A stretch of 31,036 nt of DNA from an uncultured Clostridium sp. (GTDB lineage: Bacteria; Bacillota; Clostridia; Lachnospirales; Lachnospiraceae): contig CALHQJ010000111.1 of assembly GCA_938036545.1 (NCBI GenBank), positions 1 to 31,036 on the forward strand, read 5' to 3'. Below the pieces are notes generated by a model that searched no databases, was not told where the DNA came from, and saw only the letters and a program-made list of their open reading frames with translations. A program made the position numbers and the translations under genes. Of this stretch, positions 23,209 to 30,552 are shown in pieces (position 1 is the first letter of the stretch; every line of letters begins with the position of its first letter).

Positions 23209-23488
23209 ATGGACACTTAAAAAGTGCTTTACAAGCCAGGCTGATTCTCTGCTTTTTCTGACGGCAGGATTTGTAAATGTTCCGGAGTGGGTACACATAG
23301 TCTCCGGCTATCTGAAACTGCCAGTAAGGGGCGGCGTCTTTTCCAGGCATATCTCCCAGAGTTTGGCAGTCTTTATGGCATATTCGCCAGTTTTATTCCA
23401 AAGTTGCATCTTATACCTCGGATAGGAGGTATGAGCAGATTAGAAGGGATCTCCAAAAACGCAGTACAGAAGAAGGGGAAGTTAAAAT
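23209..23488 (+). other. Region without a large gene, possibly a structured transcript
   Basis: About 280 bases downstream of the strong promoter with no convincing protein. Short inverted repeats are present: TTTACAA (23228-23234) with TTGTAAA (23271-23277), CCGGAG (23282-23287) with CTCCGG (23302-23307), and ACTGCCA (23317-23323) with TGGCAGT (23364-23370). This may be a non-coding RNA, a long leader, or decayed sequence. It does not match any riboswitch or RNA class that I can recognise. A 70-codon plus-strand frame (23287-23499) and a 75-codon minus-strand frame have no recognisable content. Confidence 0.35.
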
Positions 23489-23614
23489 GTGTACAGTAAT
23501 GGATTTGCAGAAGAGGATATTATAAACAGGCTGGTTCATCATTTTTCCACGACAGAAAAACAGGCGGCACAGTATTGCAGTCATTTTACAGAATCGAAGA
23601 GAGGGCGTCTATGA
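23489..23614 (+). CDS. Small hypothetical protein or C-terminal remnant before fliB
   Basis: GTG at 23489 with AAGGGG (23473-23478) 10 bases upstream opens 41 codons: GFAEEDIINRLVHHFSTTEKQ is the core, followed by AAQYCSHFTE. The helix pattern (I-x2-L-x3-F-x-T then A-x2-Y-x3-F) resembles the C-terminal tails of Lachnospiraceae Rpn-type proteins. Its TGA overlaps the fliB start as ATGA (23611-23614), which suggests genuine translation. Frames just upstream (SRLEGISKNAVQKKGKLKCVQ, ending at 23499) are interrupted, so a frameshifted gene remnant is equally likely. Confidence 0.35.
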   Translation: MYSNGFAEEDIINRLVHHFSTTEKQAAQYCSHFTESKRGRL

Positions 23615-24771
23615 TAATACGTTTTCCAAAATATTTTTCCCAGTTCACCTGTATGGCGTCAGAGTGTCCGGATACGTGCTGCCAGGGATGGGAGATCCAG
23701 GTGGATCAAAAAACCCTGAAACGTTATCGGGCAGAGACAGGAATATTAAAAAATAAGCTGAAGCGCTGGATTAATTTTCGCACAGGGAGTTTACAGTTTC
23801 AGAATGGAATCTGCCCGTTTTTGGAACAGGGGCTGTGCAGCCTGCAAAAAGAAAAAGGGGAAGAGATGCTTTGCAGAACGTGCCGCAGATACCCCAGACA
23901 CGTGGAAGAGTATGGAAACCGCAGAGAATATTCCTTATCATTATCCTGTCCGGCCACTGCTGCTCTTTTACTAAAACAGGAGGAGCCGATTCGTTTTATA
24001 GAAAAAGAATTTCCAGGGATGGGAAGGCCGGAGGAAGAGGTGGAACCACTTTTTCTGGCGACGCTTCTGGATATTCGCCGCAGTGCAGTGAGAATCAGCC
24101 AAAACAGAGAGCTTACCATAGCTCAGCGTATGTCTGCAGTACTGGCTATGTGCCACGATCTGCAGGCCAGGTTAGGCGTTTTTGGAAATCGTCCCAGGTT
24201 GTCAGAGGTTCCGAAAATACTGGGGAATTATGAATTTGCCATAAAGGAGAAAAACGTCCGGCTTTTAAACAAACTGGAACAATGCTGTCTGGAAGAAAGG
24301 GAACGACAGAAAAAATACAGCCTGCTGTTTGATGTTTTATTGGAACTGGAGCCGGCAGAAAGCCATTGGAATAAATACTGCAGGCGAATTCTTCAGGGAA
24401 TCAGGCGGGATGAAGAACGCCGTGGCCCAAGGCAGACGGAACAGTGGACGGAAAACTATGAGCATATTTTTGTGACCTATCTGGATTTATATCTGCCGGG
24501 GGCTGTGTATGATGACGATGTTCTTACAAAAGCAAAGCTGGCAGTATTCCACTGTCTGATGCTTCGGGGCATGGAAGCCTGCCTGGAAGAAGAGCTGCTG
24601 GAGTTTTTTCACATTTATGGAAGAGAGACGGAACATTCGCAAACCAATATCGAGTATCTGGAGAAAAGGCTTTCTTCCGAATTTTGTATTGGATTAAGAG
24701 ATATGATTGCCTGTGTGATGCCGCCAAAAGGAAAAATGAAGGAGAAGATAGGATTTGATGAAGCAAAATAG
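23611..24771 (+). CDS. FliB-like (flagellin lysine-N-methylase family) Cys-rich protein
   Basis: 386 residues. FTCMASECPDTCCQGWEIQVD (Cys14, 19, 23, 24), CPFLEQGLCSLQ and CRTCRRYPRH form the Cys-rich N-terminal half typical of the FliB/YkgJ-like family, which probably binds a metal or iron-sulfur cluster. The family name comes from flagellin lysine methylation in Salmonella, but many non-motile Clostridia carry it, and no flagellar gene is present here. ATG 23611 is chosen: GAGAGGG ends 5 bases before it, and the protein then opens MIIRFPKYFSQF as in relatives; a TTG at 23575 gives an unsupported extension. It overlaps the next gene by 14 bases. Confidence 0.8.
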   Translation: MIIRFPKYFSQFTCMASECPDTCCQGWEIQVDQKTLKRYRAETGILKNKLKRWINFRTGSLQFQNGICPFLEQGLCSLQKEKGEEMLCRTCRRYPRHVEEYGNRREYSLSLSCPATAALLLKQEEPIRFIEKEFPGMGRPEEEVEPLFLATLLDIRRSAVRISQNRELTIAQRMSAVLAMCHDLQARLGVFGNRPRLSEVPKILGNYEFAIKEKNVRLLNKLEQCCLEERERQKKYSLLFDVLLELEPAESHWNKYCRRILQGIRRDEERRGPRQTEQWTENYEHIFVTYLDLYLPGAVYDDDVLTKAKLAVFHCLMLRGMEACLEEELLEFFHIYGRETEHSQTNIEYLEKRLSSEFCIGLRDMIACVMPPKGKMKEKIGFDEAK

Positions 24772-25162
24772 AAAAAGAAACATTTCGTTTTTCTCTGTGT
24801 GCGTACTGTTGGTTGTTTTCGGTACTGCTTTAAACTTATGGAAAGGAGAACCGAATCCTCTGTTAGATAAAAACGGCGCCCAGACCCTTTATGTAACAAT
24901 TTCCCCAGGAGACGAGTTAAACCTTCAGGCATCCCAGTACTTTGAAGAAGGCCTGCTGGATGAGGAACGCATTGGTTATGATACCAGCCAGTGCAATTTG
25001 GAAAAAACAGGAGTCTATCGGGTTCCGGTTCTGTATGACGGAAAAGAAACAAACTGTGTTTTTGAAGTAACCGTAGAAGAGAAAAAGGATGCTGGAAATC
25101 TTGCAGACAAGCTGGCTCCAGGAACGGATAAAAATACAGAACAAATTCGCATATACGAATAA
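24758..25162 (+). CDS. Membrane-anchored protein with Ig-like extracellular domain
   Basis: 134 residues. A basic start MKQNRKRN is followed by one hydrophobic segment (about residues 9-26), with no lipobox or clear cleavage site, then an outside domain of about 90 residues rich in beta-strand pattern: LYVTISPGDELNLQ, then LEKTGVYRVPVLYDGK and CVFEVTVEE. This resembles the short Ig-like or DUF5011-like repeats of Gram-positive surface proteins. The start ATG 24758 lies inside the fliB end (overlap 14 bases), with AGGA just upstream, so the two are co-translated. Function is unknown. Confidence 0.65.
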   Translation: MKQNRKRNISFFSVCVLLVVFGTALNLWKGEPNPLLDKNGAQTLYVTISPGDELNLQASQYFEEGLLDEERIGYDTSQCNLEKTGVYRVPVLYDGKETNCVFEVTVEEKKDAGNLADKLAPGTDKNTEQIRIYE

Positions 25163-25258
25163 AGGTCAGATACCCGAAAAGAATCGATTTTGTAAGTCCT
25201 TTCAACAAAAAAAGACTGGAAAATGTGTACTTTTTTGGAAAATGGTACGGGAAATTGC

Positions 25259-25286
25259 TTTACGTAATATTAAATTATGTTATAAT
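25259..25286 (+). promoter_or_regulatory. Promoter of ppdK
   Basis: TTTACG (25259-25264), a 16-base spacer and TATAAT (25281-25286), within a very A+T-rich stretch. It gives a leader of about 155 bases. Confidence 0.7.
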
Positions 25287-25307
25287 ATTTACGATAGTTA
25301 TTAATAA

Positions 25308-25419
25308 ACAAGCGCATGTATAGAAGAGCCCAAGAGTAGAGAACCCTGGGGGTTTTCTATATGTGCGCTTGTAAAGGCGCGCAGGCGGCAGGCTGATGGT
25401 TTTCATAGCCCCGACTGCC
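25308..25419 (+). promoter_or_regulatory. Structured 5' leader of ppdK (possible cis-regulatory RNA)
   Basis: Stem 1: ACAAGCGCA (25308-25316) pairs with TGCGCTTGT (25364-25372); after a TG/TG internal loop, TATAGAA (25319-25325) pairs with TTCTATA (25355-25361). Inside, CCC at 25329-25331 and ACCC at 25343-25346 can compete for the G run at 25348-25352. Stem 2: GGCAG (25387-25391) with CTGCC (25415-25419), enclosing GCT/AGC and ATG/CAT. No T run follows, so control, if any, would be at translation or stability. It does not match the riboswitch classes I know. Confidence 0.55.
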
Positions 25420-25448
25420 ACATTCAAACTTTTAGGAGGAATTTATCA

Positions 25449-28070
25449 ATGGCAAAATGGGTTTATTTGTTCAAAGAGGGTAACGCCGACATGAGAAACC
25501 TGTTAGGCGGTAAAGGTGCAAACCTGGCTGAGATGACCAACTTAGGCCTTCCGGTACCTCAGGGATTTACCATTACCACCGAGGCTTGTACTCAGTATTA
25601 TGAGGATGGACGCGTAATCAATGATGAGATTATGGGTCAGATTATGGAACACATCACAAAGATGGAAGAGATCACCGGCAAGAAGTTTGGTGATAAGGAA
25701 AATCCTCTTCTGGTTTCCGTTCGTTCCGGTGCACGTGCATCCATGCCTGGTATGATGGATACCATCTTAAACCTGGGCCTGAATGAAGAAGTAGTAGAAG
25801 TTCTGGCAGCTAAGTCCGGCAATCCACGTTGGGCATGGGACTGCTACAGAAGATTTATCCAGATGTTCTCCGACGTTGTTATGGAAGTTGGAAAGAAATA
25901 CTTCGAAGAACTGATCGACAAGATGAAAGCAGAAAAAGGAGTTACTCAGGACGTTGAGTTAACTGCTGAAGACTTAAAGGAACTGGCTAACCAGTTCAAG
26001 GCTGAATACAAAGAGAAGATTGGCGAAGATTTCCCAACCGATCCAAAGGTTCAGTTAATGGAAGCAATCAAGGCTGTATTCCGTTCCTGGGACAACCCAA
26101 GAGCAAATGTATACCGTCGTGACAACGATATTCCATATTCCTGGGGTACTGCTGTAAACGTACAGATGATGGCATTTGGTAACATGGGCGAAACCTCTGG
26201 TACCGGTGTTGCATTTACCCGTGACCCAGCAACCGGCGAGAAGCACCTGATGGGTGAGTTCTTAATGAACGCACAGGGCGAAGACGTAGTAGCTGGTGTT
26301 CGTACACCTCAGAAGATCGACCAGTTAAAGGAAGTTATGCCGGAAGTTTACGATCAGTTCGTAAATATCTGCCATACTCTGGAAGATCACTACCGCGATA
26401 TGCAGGATATGGAGTTCACTATTGAGGACAGAAAGCTGTACATGCTTCAGACCCGTAATGGTAAGAGAACTGCTAAGGCTGCATTAAAGATCGCTTGCGA
26501 TTTAGTTGATGAAGGAATGATCACTGAAGAGAAAGCTGTTAAGATGATCGATCCTAGAAACTTAGATACTCTGCTGCATCCACAGTTTGACGCAGAGGCA
26601 TTAAAGAAGGCTGAGCCGGTTGCTAAGGCTCTGGCTGCATCTCCAGGCGCTGCATGCGGTAAGATTGTATTTACTGCAGAAGATGCAAAAGAATGGAATG
26701 CAAAGGGTGAGAAGGTAGTTCTGGTTCGTCTGGAAACCTCTCCTGAAGATATCGAAGGTATGAAGGCTGCTCAGGGTATCCTGACTGTCCGCGGCGGTAT
26801 GACCTCTCACGCTGCAGTAGTTGCACGTGGCATGGGTACCTGCTGTGTATCCGGCTGCTCCGACATTGCTATGGACGAAGCAAACAAGAAGTTCGTTCTG
26901 GCTGGCAAAGAGTACCATGAGGGCGACTGGCTGTCCATCGATGGTTCTACCGGTAAGATTTACGACGGCATCATCCCAACTGTAGATGCTACTATCGCAG
27001 GTGAGTTCGGCAGAATCATGGCTTGGGCTGACAAATACAGAAGATTAAAAGTAAGAACCAACGCAGATACTCCTGCTGACGCTAAGAAGGCACGTGAGTT
27101 AGGCGCAGAAGGTATCGGTCTTTGCCGTACCGAGCATATGTTCTTTGAAGGCGACAGAATCGAAGCATTCCGTGAGATGATTTGTTCTGATACCGTAGAA
27201 GAGAGAGAAGAAGCTCTGGAGAAGATCCTTCCTGTACAGCAGGGCGACTTTGAAGCATTATACGAGGCTCTGGAAGGTAACCCAGTTACTATCCGTTTCT
27301 TAGATCCGCCGTTACATGAGTTTGTTCCTACCGAGGAAGCTGACATTGAGAAGCTGGCTAAGGCTAAGGGCAAAACTGTTGAGCAGATTAAGAACATCAT
27401 TGAGTCTCTCCATGAGTTCAACCCAATGATGGGCCATCGTGGATGCCGTCTGGCAGTTACCTATCCAGAGATTGCCAAGATGCAGACCAAGGCTGTTATC
27501 CGTGCTGCTATCAATGTTAAGAAGGCTCACGCAGACTGGAACATCGTACCAGAGATTATGATTCCATTAATCGGCGATGTAAAAGAGTTAAAGTTTGTTA
27601 AGAAGGTAGTTGTTGAGACTGCAGATGCTGAGATCGCAGCAGCAGGCATCGAACTGAAGTATGAAGTTGGTACTATGATTGAGATCCCAAGAGCAGCATT
27701 AACTGCTGATGATATTGCAAAAGAAGCTGAGTTCTTCTGCTTCGGTACCAACGACTTAACCCAGATGACCTACGGTTTCTCCCGTGATGACGCTGGCAAG
27801 TTCCTGAACGCTTACTATGACGCTAAGATCTTCGAGAACGATCCATTCGCAAAATTAGATCAGACTGGCGTTGGCAAGCTGATGGAAATGGCTATTAAGT
27901 TAGGCAAGGAAGTTCGTCCTGACATGCACGTAGGTATTTGCGGCGAGCACGGCGGAGATCCATCTTCCGTAGAATTCTGCCATAAGATTGGCTTAGACTA
28001 CGTATCCTGTTCTCCATTCCGCGTTCCGATTGCAAGACTGGCAGCAGCGCAGGCAGCTCTGAACGAATAA
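25449..28070 (+). CDS. ppdK: Pyruvate phosphate dikinase
   Basis: 873 residues, the normal length. The ATP-binding domain opens KWVYLFKEGNADMRNLLGGKGANLAEM; the phosphohistidine motif GGMTSHAAVVARGMG is near residue 450; the PEP/pyruvate domain has LCRTEHMFF, NPMMGHRGCRL, FCFGTNDLTQMTYGFSRDD and the catalytic Cys in GICGEHGGD near 830. It interconverts PEP, AMP and PPi with pyruvate, ATP and Pi, and in anaerobic Clostridia often serves glycolysis in place of pyruvate kinase. AGGAGG at 25434-25439 lies 9 bases before ATG. Codons are clearly more biased (ATC, TAC, GAC, CGT) than in neighbours, a sign of high expression. It is a single-gene unit with its own promoter and terminator. Confidence 0.97.
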   Translation: MAKWVYLFKEGNADMRNLLGGKGANLAEMTNLGLPVPQGFTITTEACTQYYEDGRVINDEIMGQIMEHITKMEEITGKKFGDKENPLLVSVRSGARASMPGMMDTILNLGLNEEVVEVLAAKSGNPRWAWDCYRRFIQMFSDVVMEVGKKYFEELIDKMKAEKGVTQDVELTAEDLKELANQFKAEYKEKIGEDFPTDPKVQLMEAIKAVFRSWDNPRANVYRRDNDIPYSWGTAVNVQMMAFGNMGETSGTGVAFTRDPATGEKHLMGEFLMNAQGEDVVAGVRTPQKIDQLKEVMPEVYDQFVNICHTLEDHYRDMQDMEFTIEDRKLYMLQTRNGKRTAKAALKIACDLVDEGMITEEKAVKMIDPRNLDTLLHPQFDAEALKKAEPVAKALAASPGAACGKIVFTAEDAKEWNAKGEKVVLVRLETSPEDIEGMKAAQGILTVRGGMTSHAAVVARGMGTCCVSGCSDIAMDEANKKFVLAGKEYHEGDWLSIDGSTGKIYDGIIPTVDATIAGEFGRIMAWADKYRRLKVRTNADTPADAKKARELGAEGIGLCRTEHMFFEGDRIEAFREMICSDTVEEREEALEKILPVQQGDFEALYEALEGNPVTIRFLDPPLHEFVPTEEADIEKLAKAKGKTVEQIKNIIESLHEFNPMMGHRGCRLAVTYPEIAKMQTKAVIRAAINVKKAHADWNIVPEIMIPLIGDVKELKFVKKVVVETADAEIAAAGIELKYEVGTMIEIPRAALTADDIAKEAEFFCFGTNDLTQMTYGFSRDDAGKFLNAYYDAKIFENDPFAKLDQTGVGKLMEMAIKLGKEVRPDMHVGICGEHGGDPSSVEFCHKIGLDYVSCSPFRVPIARLAAAQAALNE

Positions 28071-28115
28071 GTAGTCAGATAAAAAGTAATATTGTGTCCA
28101 AACGGTGATTTATTT

Positions 28116-28149
28116 AAGGGCTTTCGCTTTCGGGCGAAGGCCCTTTTTT
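28116..28149 (+). terminator. Terminator of ppdK
   Basis: Arms 28116-28127 and 28134-28145 form 12 pairs with one G-T wobble, around a 6-base TTTCGG loop; the T run extends to 28149. Confidence 0.92.
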
Positions 28150-28186
28150 GGGCTCTTTAGAATTTTGGTAACTTTAAAATTTCCTC

Positions 28187-28215
28187 TTGACATTTGAACA
28201 GAAGGGGTATATGAT
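28187..28215 (+). promoter_or_regulatory. Promoter of the HMA-ATPase operon
   Basis: A consensus TTGACA (28187-28192), a 17-base spacer and TATGAT (28210-28215). Among the strongest promoters in the window. Confidence 0.8.
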
Positions 28216-28228
28216 ACAAACATAAAGA

Positions 28229-28252
28229 TTAAACGATTATTTAATTGTTTAA
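28229..28252 (+). promoter_or_regulatory. Probable metal-sensor operator before the ATPase operon
   Basis: A 24-base dyad, TTAAACGATTAT against TTAATTGTTTAA, with 10 of 12 pairs matching, starting 13 bases after the -10. By my count 11 of 16 bases match the ArsR-operon site when AATGATTGCTCATTTG is aligned with AACGATTATTTAATTG. Confidence 0.6.
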
Positions 28253-28281
28253 AAAATACAAACAAAAAGAGGTAGATTAAT

Positions 28282-28500
28282 ATGAAAAAAACTTACAAAA
28301 TTGAAGTAGACTGTGCCAATTGTGCAAACCTGATGGAGGACGCTGCAAAAAAGACGGAGGGAGTTGCCGGTGCTGTAGTAAATTTTATGACACAGAAAAT
28401 GATTGTTGAATTTGAAGATGGCAGGGAGCCGAAGGCAGTTATGAAGGACGTACTGAAGGCTTGTAAAAAGGTAGAGCCGGATTGTGAGATTGAATTATAA
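28282..28500 (+). CDS. Small heavy-metal-associated (HMA) domain protein, copy 2
   Basis: A 72-residue single HMA domain with VDCANC (Cys11, Cys14) and C-terminal Cys61 and Cys68. It has the same length and the same four-cysteine layout as the protein at 6269, and shares NFMTQK/SFMTQK and the ending xCxKVxxDCxI. It supplies the metal-binding domain that the ATPase 13 bases downstream lacks at its own N-terminus, so it is likely the partner chaperone or regulatory domain. AGAGGT precedes ATG by about 9 bases. Confidence 0.9.
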   Translation: MKKTYKIEVDCANCANLMEDAAKKTEGVAGAVVNFMTQKMIVEFEDGREPKAVMKDVLKACKKVEPDCEIEL

Positions 28501-28513
28501 CAGGTGTGTAGAC

Positions 28514-30400
28514 ATGAACAAGAAGCAGAAAAAAATGCTGGCAAGAATCCTGATTGCCGCAGCAATGGTAATTGTATTAAATCTGGTTCCGGTAACCGGA
28601 ATATTACAACTGGTCTTGTATTTAACCGCCTATCTGGTAATTGGATATGACATTCTAAGGAAGGCAGGAAAAGGAATTTTAAATAAGCAGGTATTTGATG
28701 AAAATTTTCTTATGGCAGCAGCTACAGTGGGAGCCTTTGCTCTGGCTATTTATTCCGGAAGCGGGGACTATAATGAAGCAATTGCAGTTATGCTGTTTTA
28801 CCAGATTGGAGAATTATTTCAAAGCTATGCAGTTGGAAAAAGCCGCAGGAACATTAGTGCGTTAATGGACATTCGTCCCGACTATGCCAATATAGAACGA
28901 GACGGAGGATTGGAAAAGGTAGATCCGGATGAAGTGGAGATAGGCAGTCTGATAGTCGTTCAGCCAGGTGAAAAAGTACCGTTAGACGGCATTGTGACAG
29001 AGGGCTGTTCCAGTTTAAATACCAGCGCTCTTACAGGAGAAAGCCTTCCAAGAGATGTAAAGCAGGGCGATGAGATCATCAGCGGATGTATTAATATGAC
29101 TGGTATGCTGAAAGTTCGTACTACCAAAGAATTTGGGGAATCTACAGTATCCAGGATTTTGGAATTAGTAGAAAATTCCAGTTCCAGAAAATCGAAATCA
29201 GAGAATTTTATTTCCAAGTTTGCAAAAATTTATACGCCTGCAGTCTGTTATGGAGCGCTGGCCCTGGCGGTCATTCCTCCTCTTGTTCAAATGCTGTTTC
29301 TGGGTCAGGCAGCCCAGTGGAATGTATGGATTTACCGTGCGCTGACTTTCCTGGTTATCAGTTGTCCCTGCGCTCTGGTTATCAGCATTCCGCTCAGTTT
29401 CTTTGCAGGAATCGGAGGAGCCAGTAAAGAAGGAATTTTAATTAAGGGTTCTAACTATATGGAAACTCTGTCAAAGGCAAAGTACGTGGTATTTGACAAG
29501 ACTGGAACTCTTACTCAGGGAGTTTTTGAGGTAAGCGCCATCCATCACAGCCAGATGGACAATGAAAAATTACTGGAATATGCGGCTCTTGCCGAGTGCG
29601 CTTCCTCCCATCCTATCAGCAAAAGCCTGCAGAACGCTTATGGAAAGGAAATTGACCGAACCCGTGTAACGGATATTCAGGAAATCAGCGGTCATGGAAT
29701 TGTGGCAAAGGTAGACGGCAGGGAAGTAGCAGAAGGAAACCGAAAGCTGATGGAACGGCTTCACATCCATTATCAGGACTGTCACAGCGCAGGAACCATT
29801 ATTCACATGGCGGTAGATGGAACTTACCAAGGCCACATTGTAATTTCCGACGTGGAAAAACCACATTCCAAAGAAGCAGTCAGAGAATTGAAAAAGGCCG
29901 GTATCAGGAAAACAGTTATGCTGACGGGAGACTTAAAAAAGGCAGCTGATCAGACGGCAAAGTCTTTGGGAGTAGATGAAGTTTACAGCGAACTGCTTCC
30001 AGCAGATAAAGTGTCCAAGGTAGAAGAGCTGCTTTCCAAAAAGCCGGAAAACGAAAAGCTGGTTTTTGTGGGAGACGGAATCAATGATGCTCCGGTCTTA
30101 ACCCGTGCAGATATTGGAATTGCCATGGGCGCAATGGGATCAGACGCTGCAATCGAGGCGGCAGACGTGGTGTTGATGGATGACGACCCGTTAAAAATTT
30201 CCAAGGCTATTAAAATTTCCAGAAAATGCCTGAACATTGTATACCAGAACATTGTGTTTGCATTGGTGATTAAATTTGCCTGCCTGGGGCTTGGGGCAGT
30301 GGGAATTGCCAATATGTGGTTTGCAATTTTTGCAGATGTGGGAGTTATGATTCTTGCAATTTTAAATGCAGTTCGTGCTCTCAGGGTTCACAATTTGTAA
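28514..30400 (+). CDS. cadA: P1B-type metal-exporting ATPase, zinc/cadmium/lead class
   Basis: 628 residues starting at ATG 28514, with AGGTG 7 bases upstream; a frame back to 28484 overlaps the HMA gene. TGES (174-177), SCPCALVISIPL (Cys284, Cys286), DKTGT (Asp328), a SSHPIS His-Pro motif and VGDGINDAP are present. NIVFALVIK in membrane helix 7 and FADVGVMILAILNA in helix 8 carry the Lys and Asp that mark the Zn/Cd/Pb (P1B-2) subgroup. It pumps these metals out of the cytoplasm. No N-terminal HMA domain is fused; the separate 72-residue protein upstream replaces it. No regulator is adjacent. Confidence 0.93.
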   Translation: MNKKQKKMLARILIAAAMVIVLNLVPVTGILQLVLYLTAYLVIGYDILRKAGKGILNKQVFDENFLMAAATVGAFALAIYSGSGDYNEAIAVMLFYQIGELFQSYAVGKSRRNISALMDIRPDYANIERDGGLEKVDPDEVEIGSLIVVQPGEKVPLDGIVTEGCSSLNTSALTGESLPRDVKQGDEIISGCINMTGMLKVRTTKEFGESTVSRILELVENSSSRKSKSENFISKFAKIYTPAVCYGALALAVIPPLVQMLFLGQAAQWNVWIYRALTFLVISCPCALVISIPLSFFAGIGGASKEGILIKGSNYMETLSKAKYVVFDKTGTLTQGVFEVSAIHHSQMDNEKLLEYAALAECASSHPISKSLQNAYGKEIDRTRVTDIQEISGHGIVAKVDGREVAEGNRKLMERLHIHYQDCHSAGTIIHMAVDGTYQGHIVISDVEKPHSKEAVRELKKAGIRKTVMLTGDLKKAADQTAKSLGVDEVYSELLPADKVSKVEELLSKKPENEKLVFVGDGINDAPVLTRADIGIAMGAMGSDAAIEAADVVLMDDDPLKISKAIKISRKCLNIVYQNIVFALVIKFACLGLGAVGIANMWFAIFADVGVMILAILNAVRALRVHNL

Positions 30401-30435
30401 AAAACGACGAAAAAGAATACAGTGTAACGGAATAC

Positions 30436-30463
30436 TTGATTAGTTTCAAAACTGTGGTAAAAT
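30436..30463 (+). promoter_or_regulatory. Promoter of the feoAB fusion gene
   Basis: TTGATT (30436-30441), a 16-base spacer and TAAAAT (30458-30463) with an extended TGG, nearly the same -10 as the lrgA promoter. A less good alternative start overlaps the iron box at 30513. Confidence 0.6.
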
Positions 30464-30472
30464 GAAAAAGGT

Positions 30473-30496
30473 AGGCAATGGTAAATACCGTTGCCT
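30473..30496 (+). other. Hairpin at the start of the feoAB leader
   Basis: AGGCAATGGT (30473-30482), loop AAAT, ACCGTTGCCT (30487-30496): ten pairs, one G-T. It would begin within a few bases of the transcription start. The bases after it (TCCGTTTTC) make only a poor terminator. Confidence 0.55.
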
Positions 30497-30512
30497 TCCG
30501 TTTTCACCATAG

Positions 30513-30528
30513 GTTAGACATGACTAAT
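30513..30528 (+). promoter_or_regulatory. Iron box 4 (probable DtxR-type operator)
   Basis: GTTAG-ACATGA-CTAAT, the same half-sites and six-base gap as the three boxes at 7038-7600, 25 bases before the feoAB start codon. Confidence 0.6.
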
Positions 30529-30552
30529 GTTAAGGTACGAGAGGAGAACCAG

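Noticed and set aside
24615..25208. 197-codon minus-strand frame across the fliB end and next gene
   Set aside because: Overlaps two plus-strand genes with better starts and motifs; no recognisable product.
25308..25419. ppdK leader as a T-box, ZTP or guanidine riboswitch
   Set aside because: Signature sequences of these classes were not found; left as an unclassified structured leader.
30473..30496. feoAB leader hairpin as a terminator or known riboswitch
   Set aside because: Too weak a T run, and no match to the metal riboswitch consensus patterns I know.
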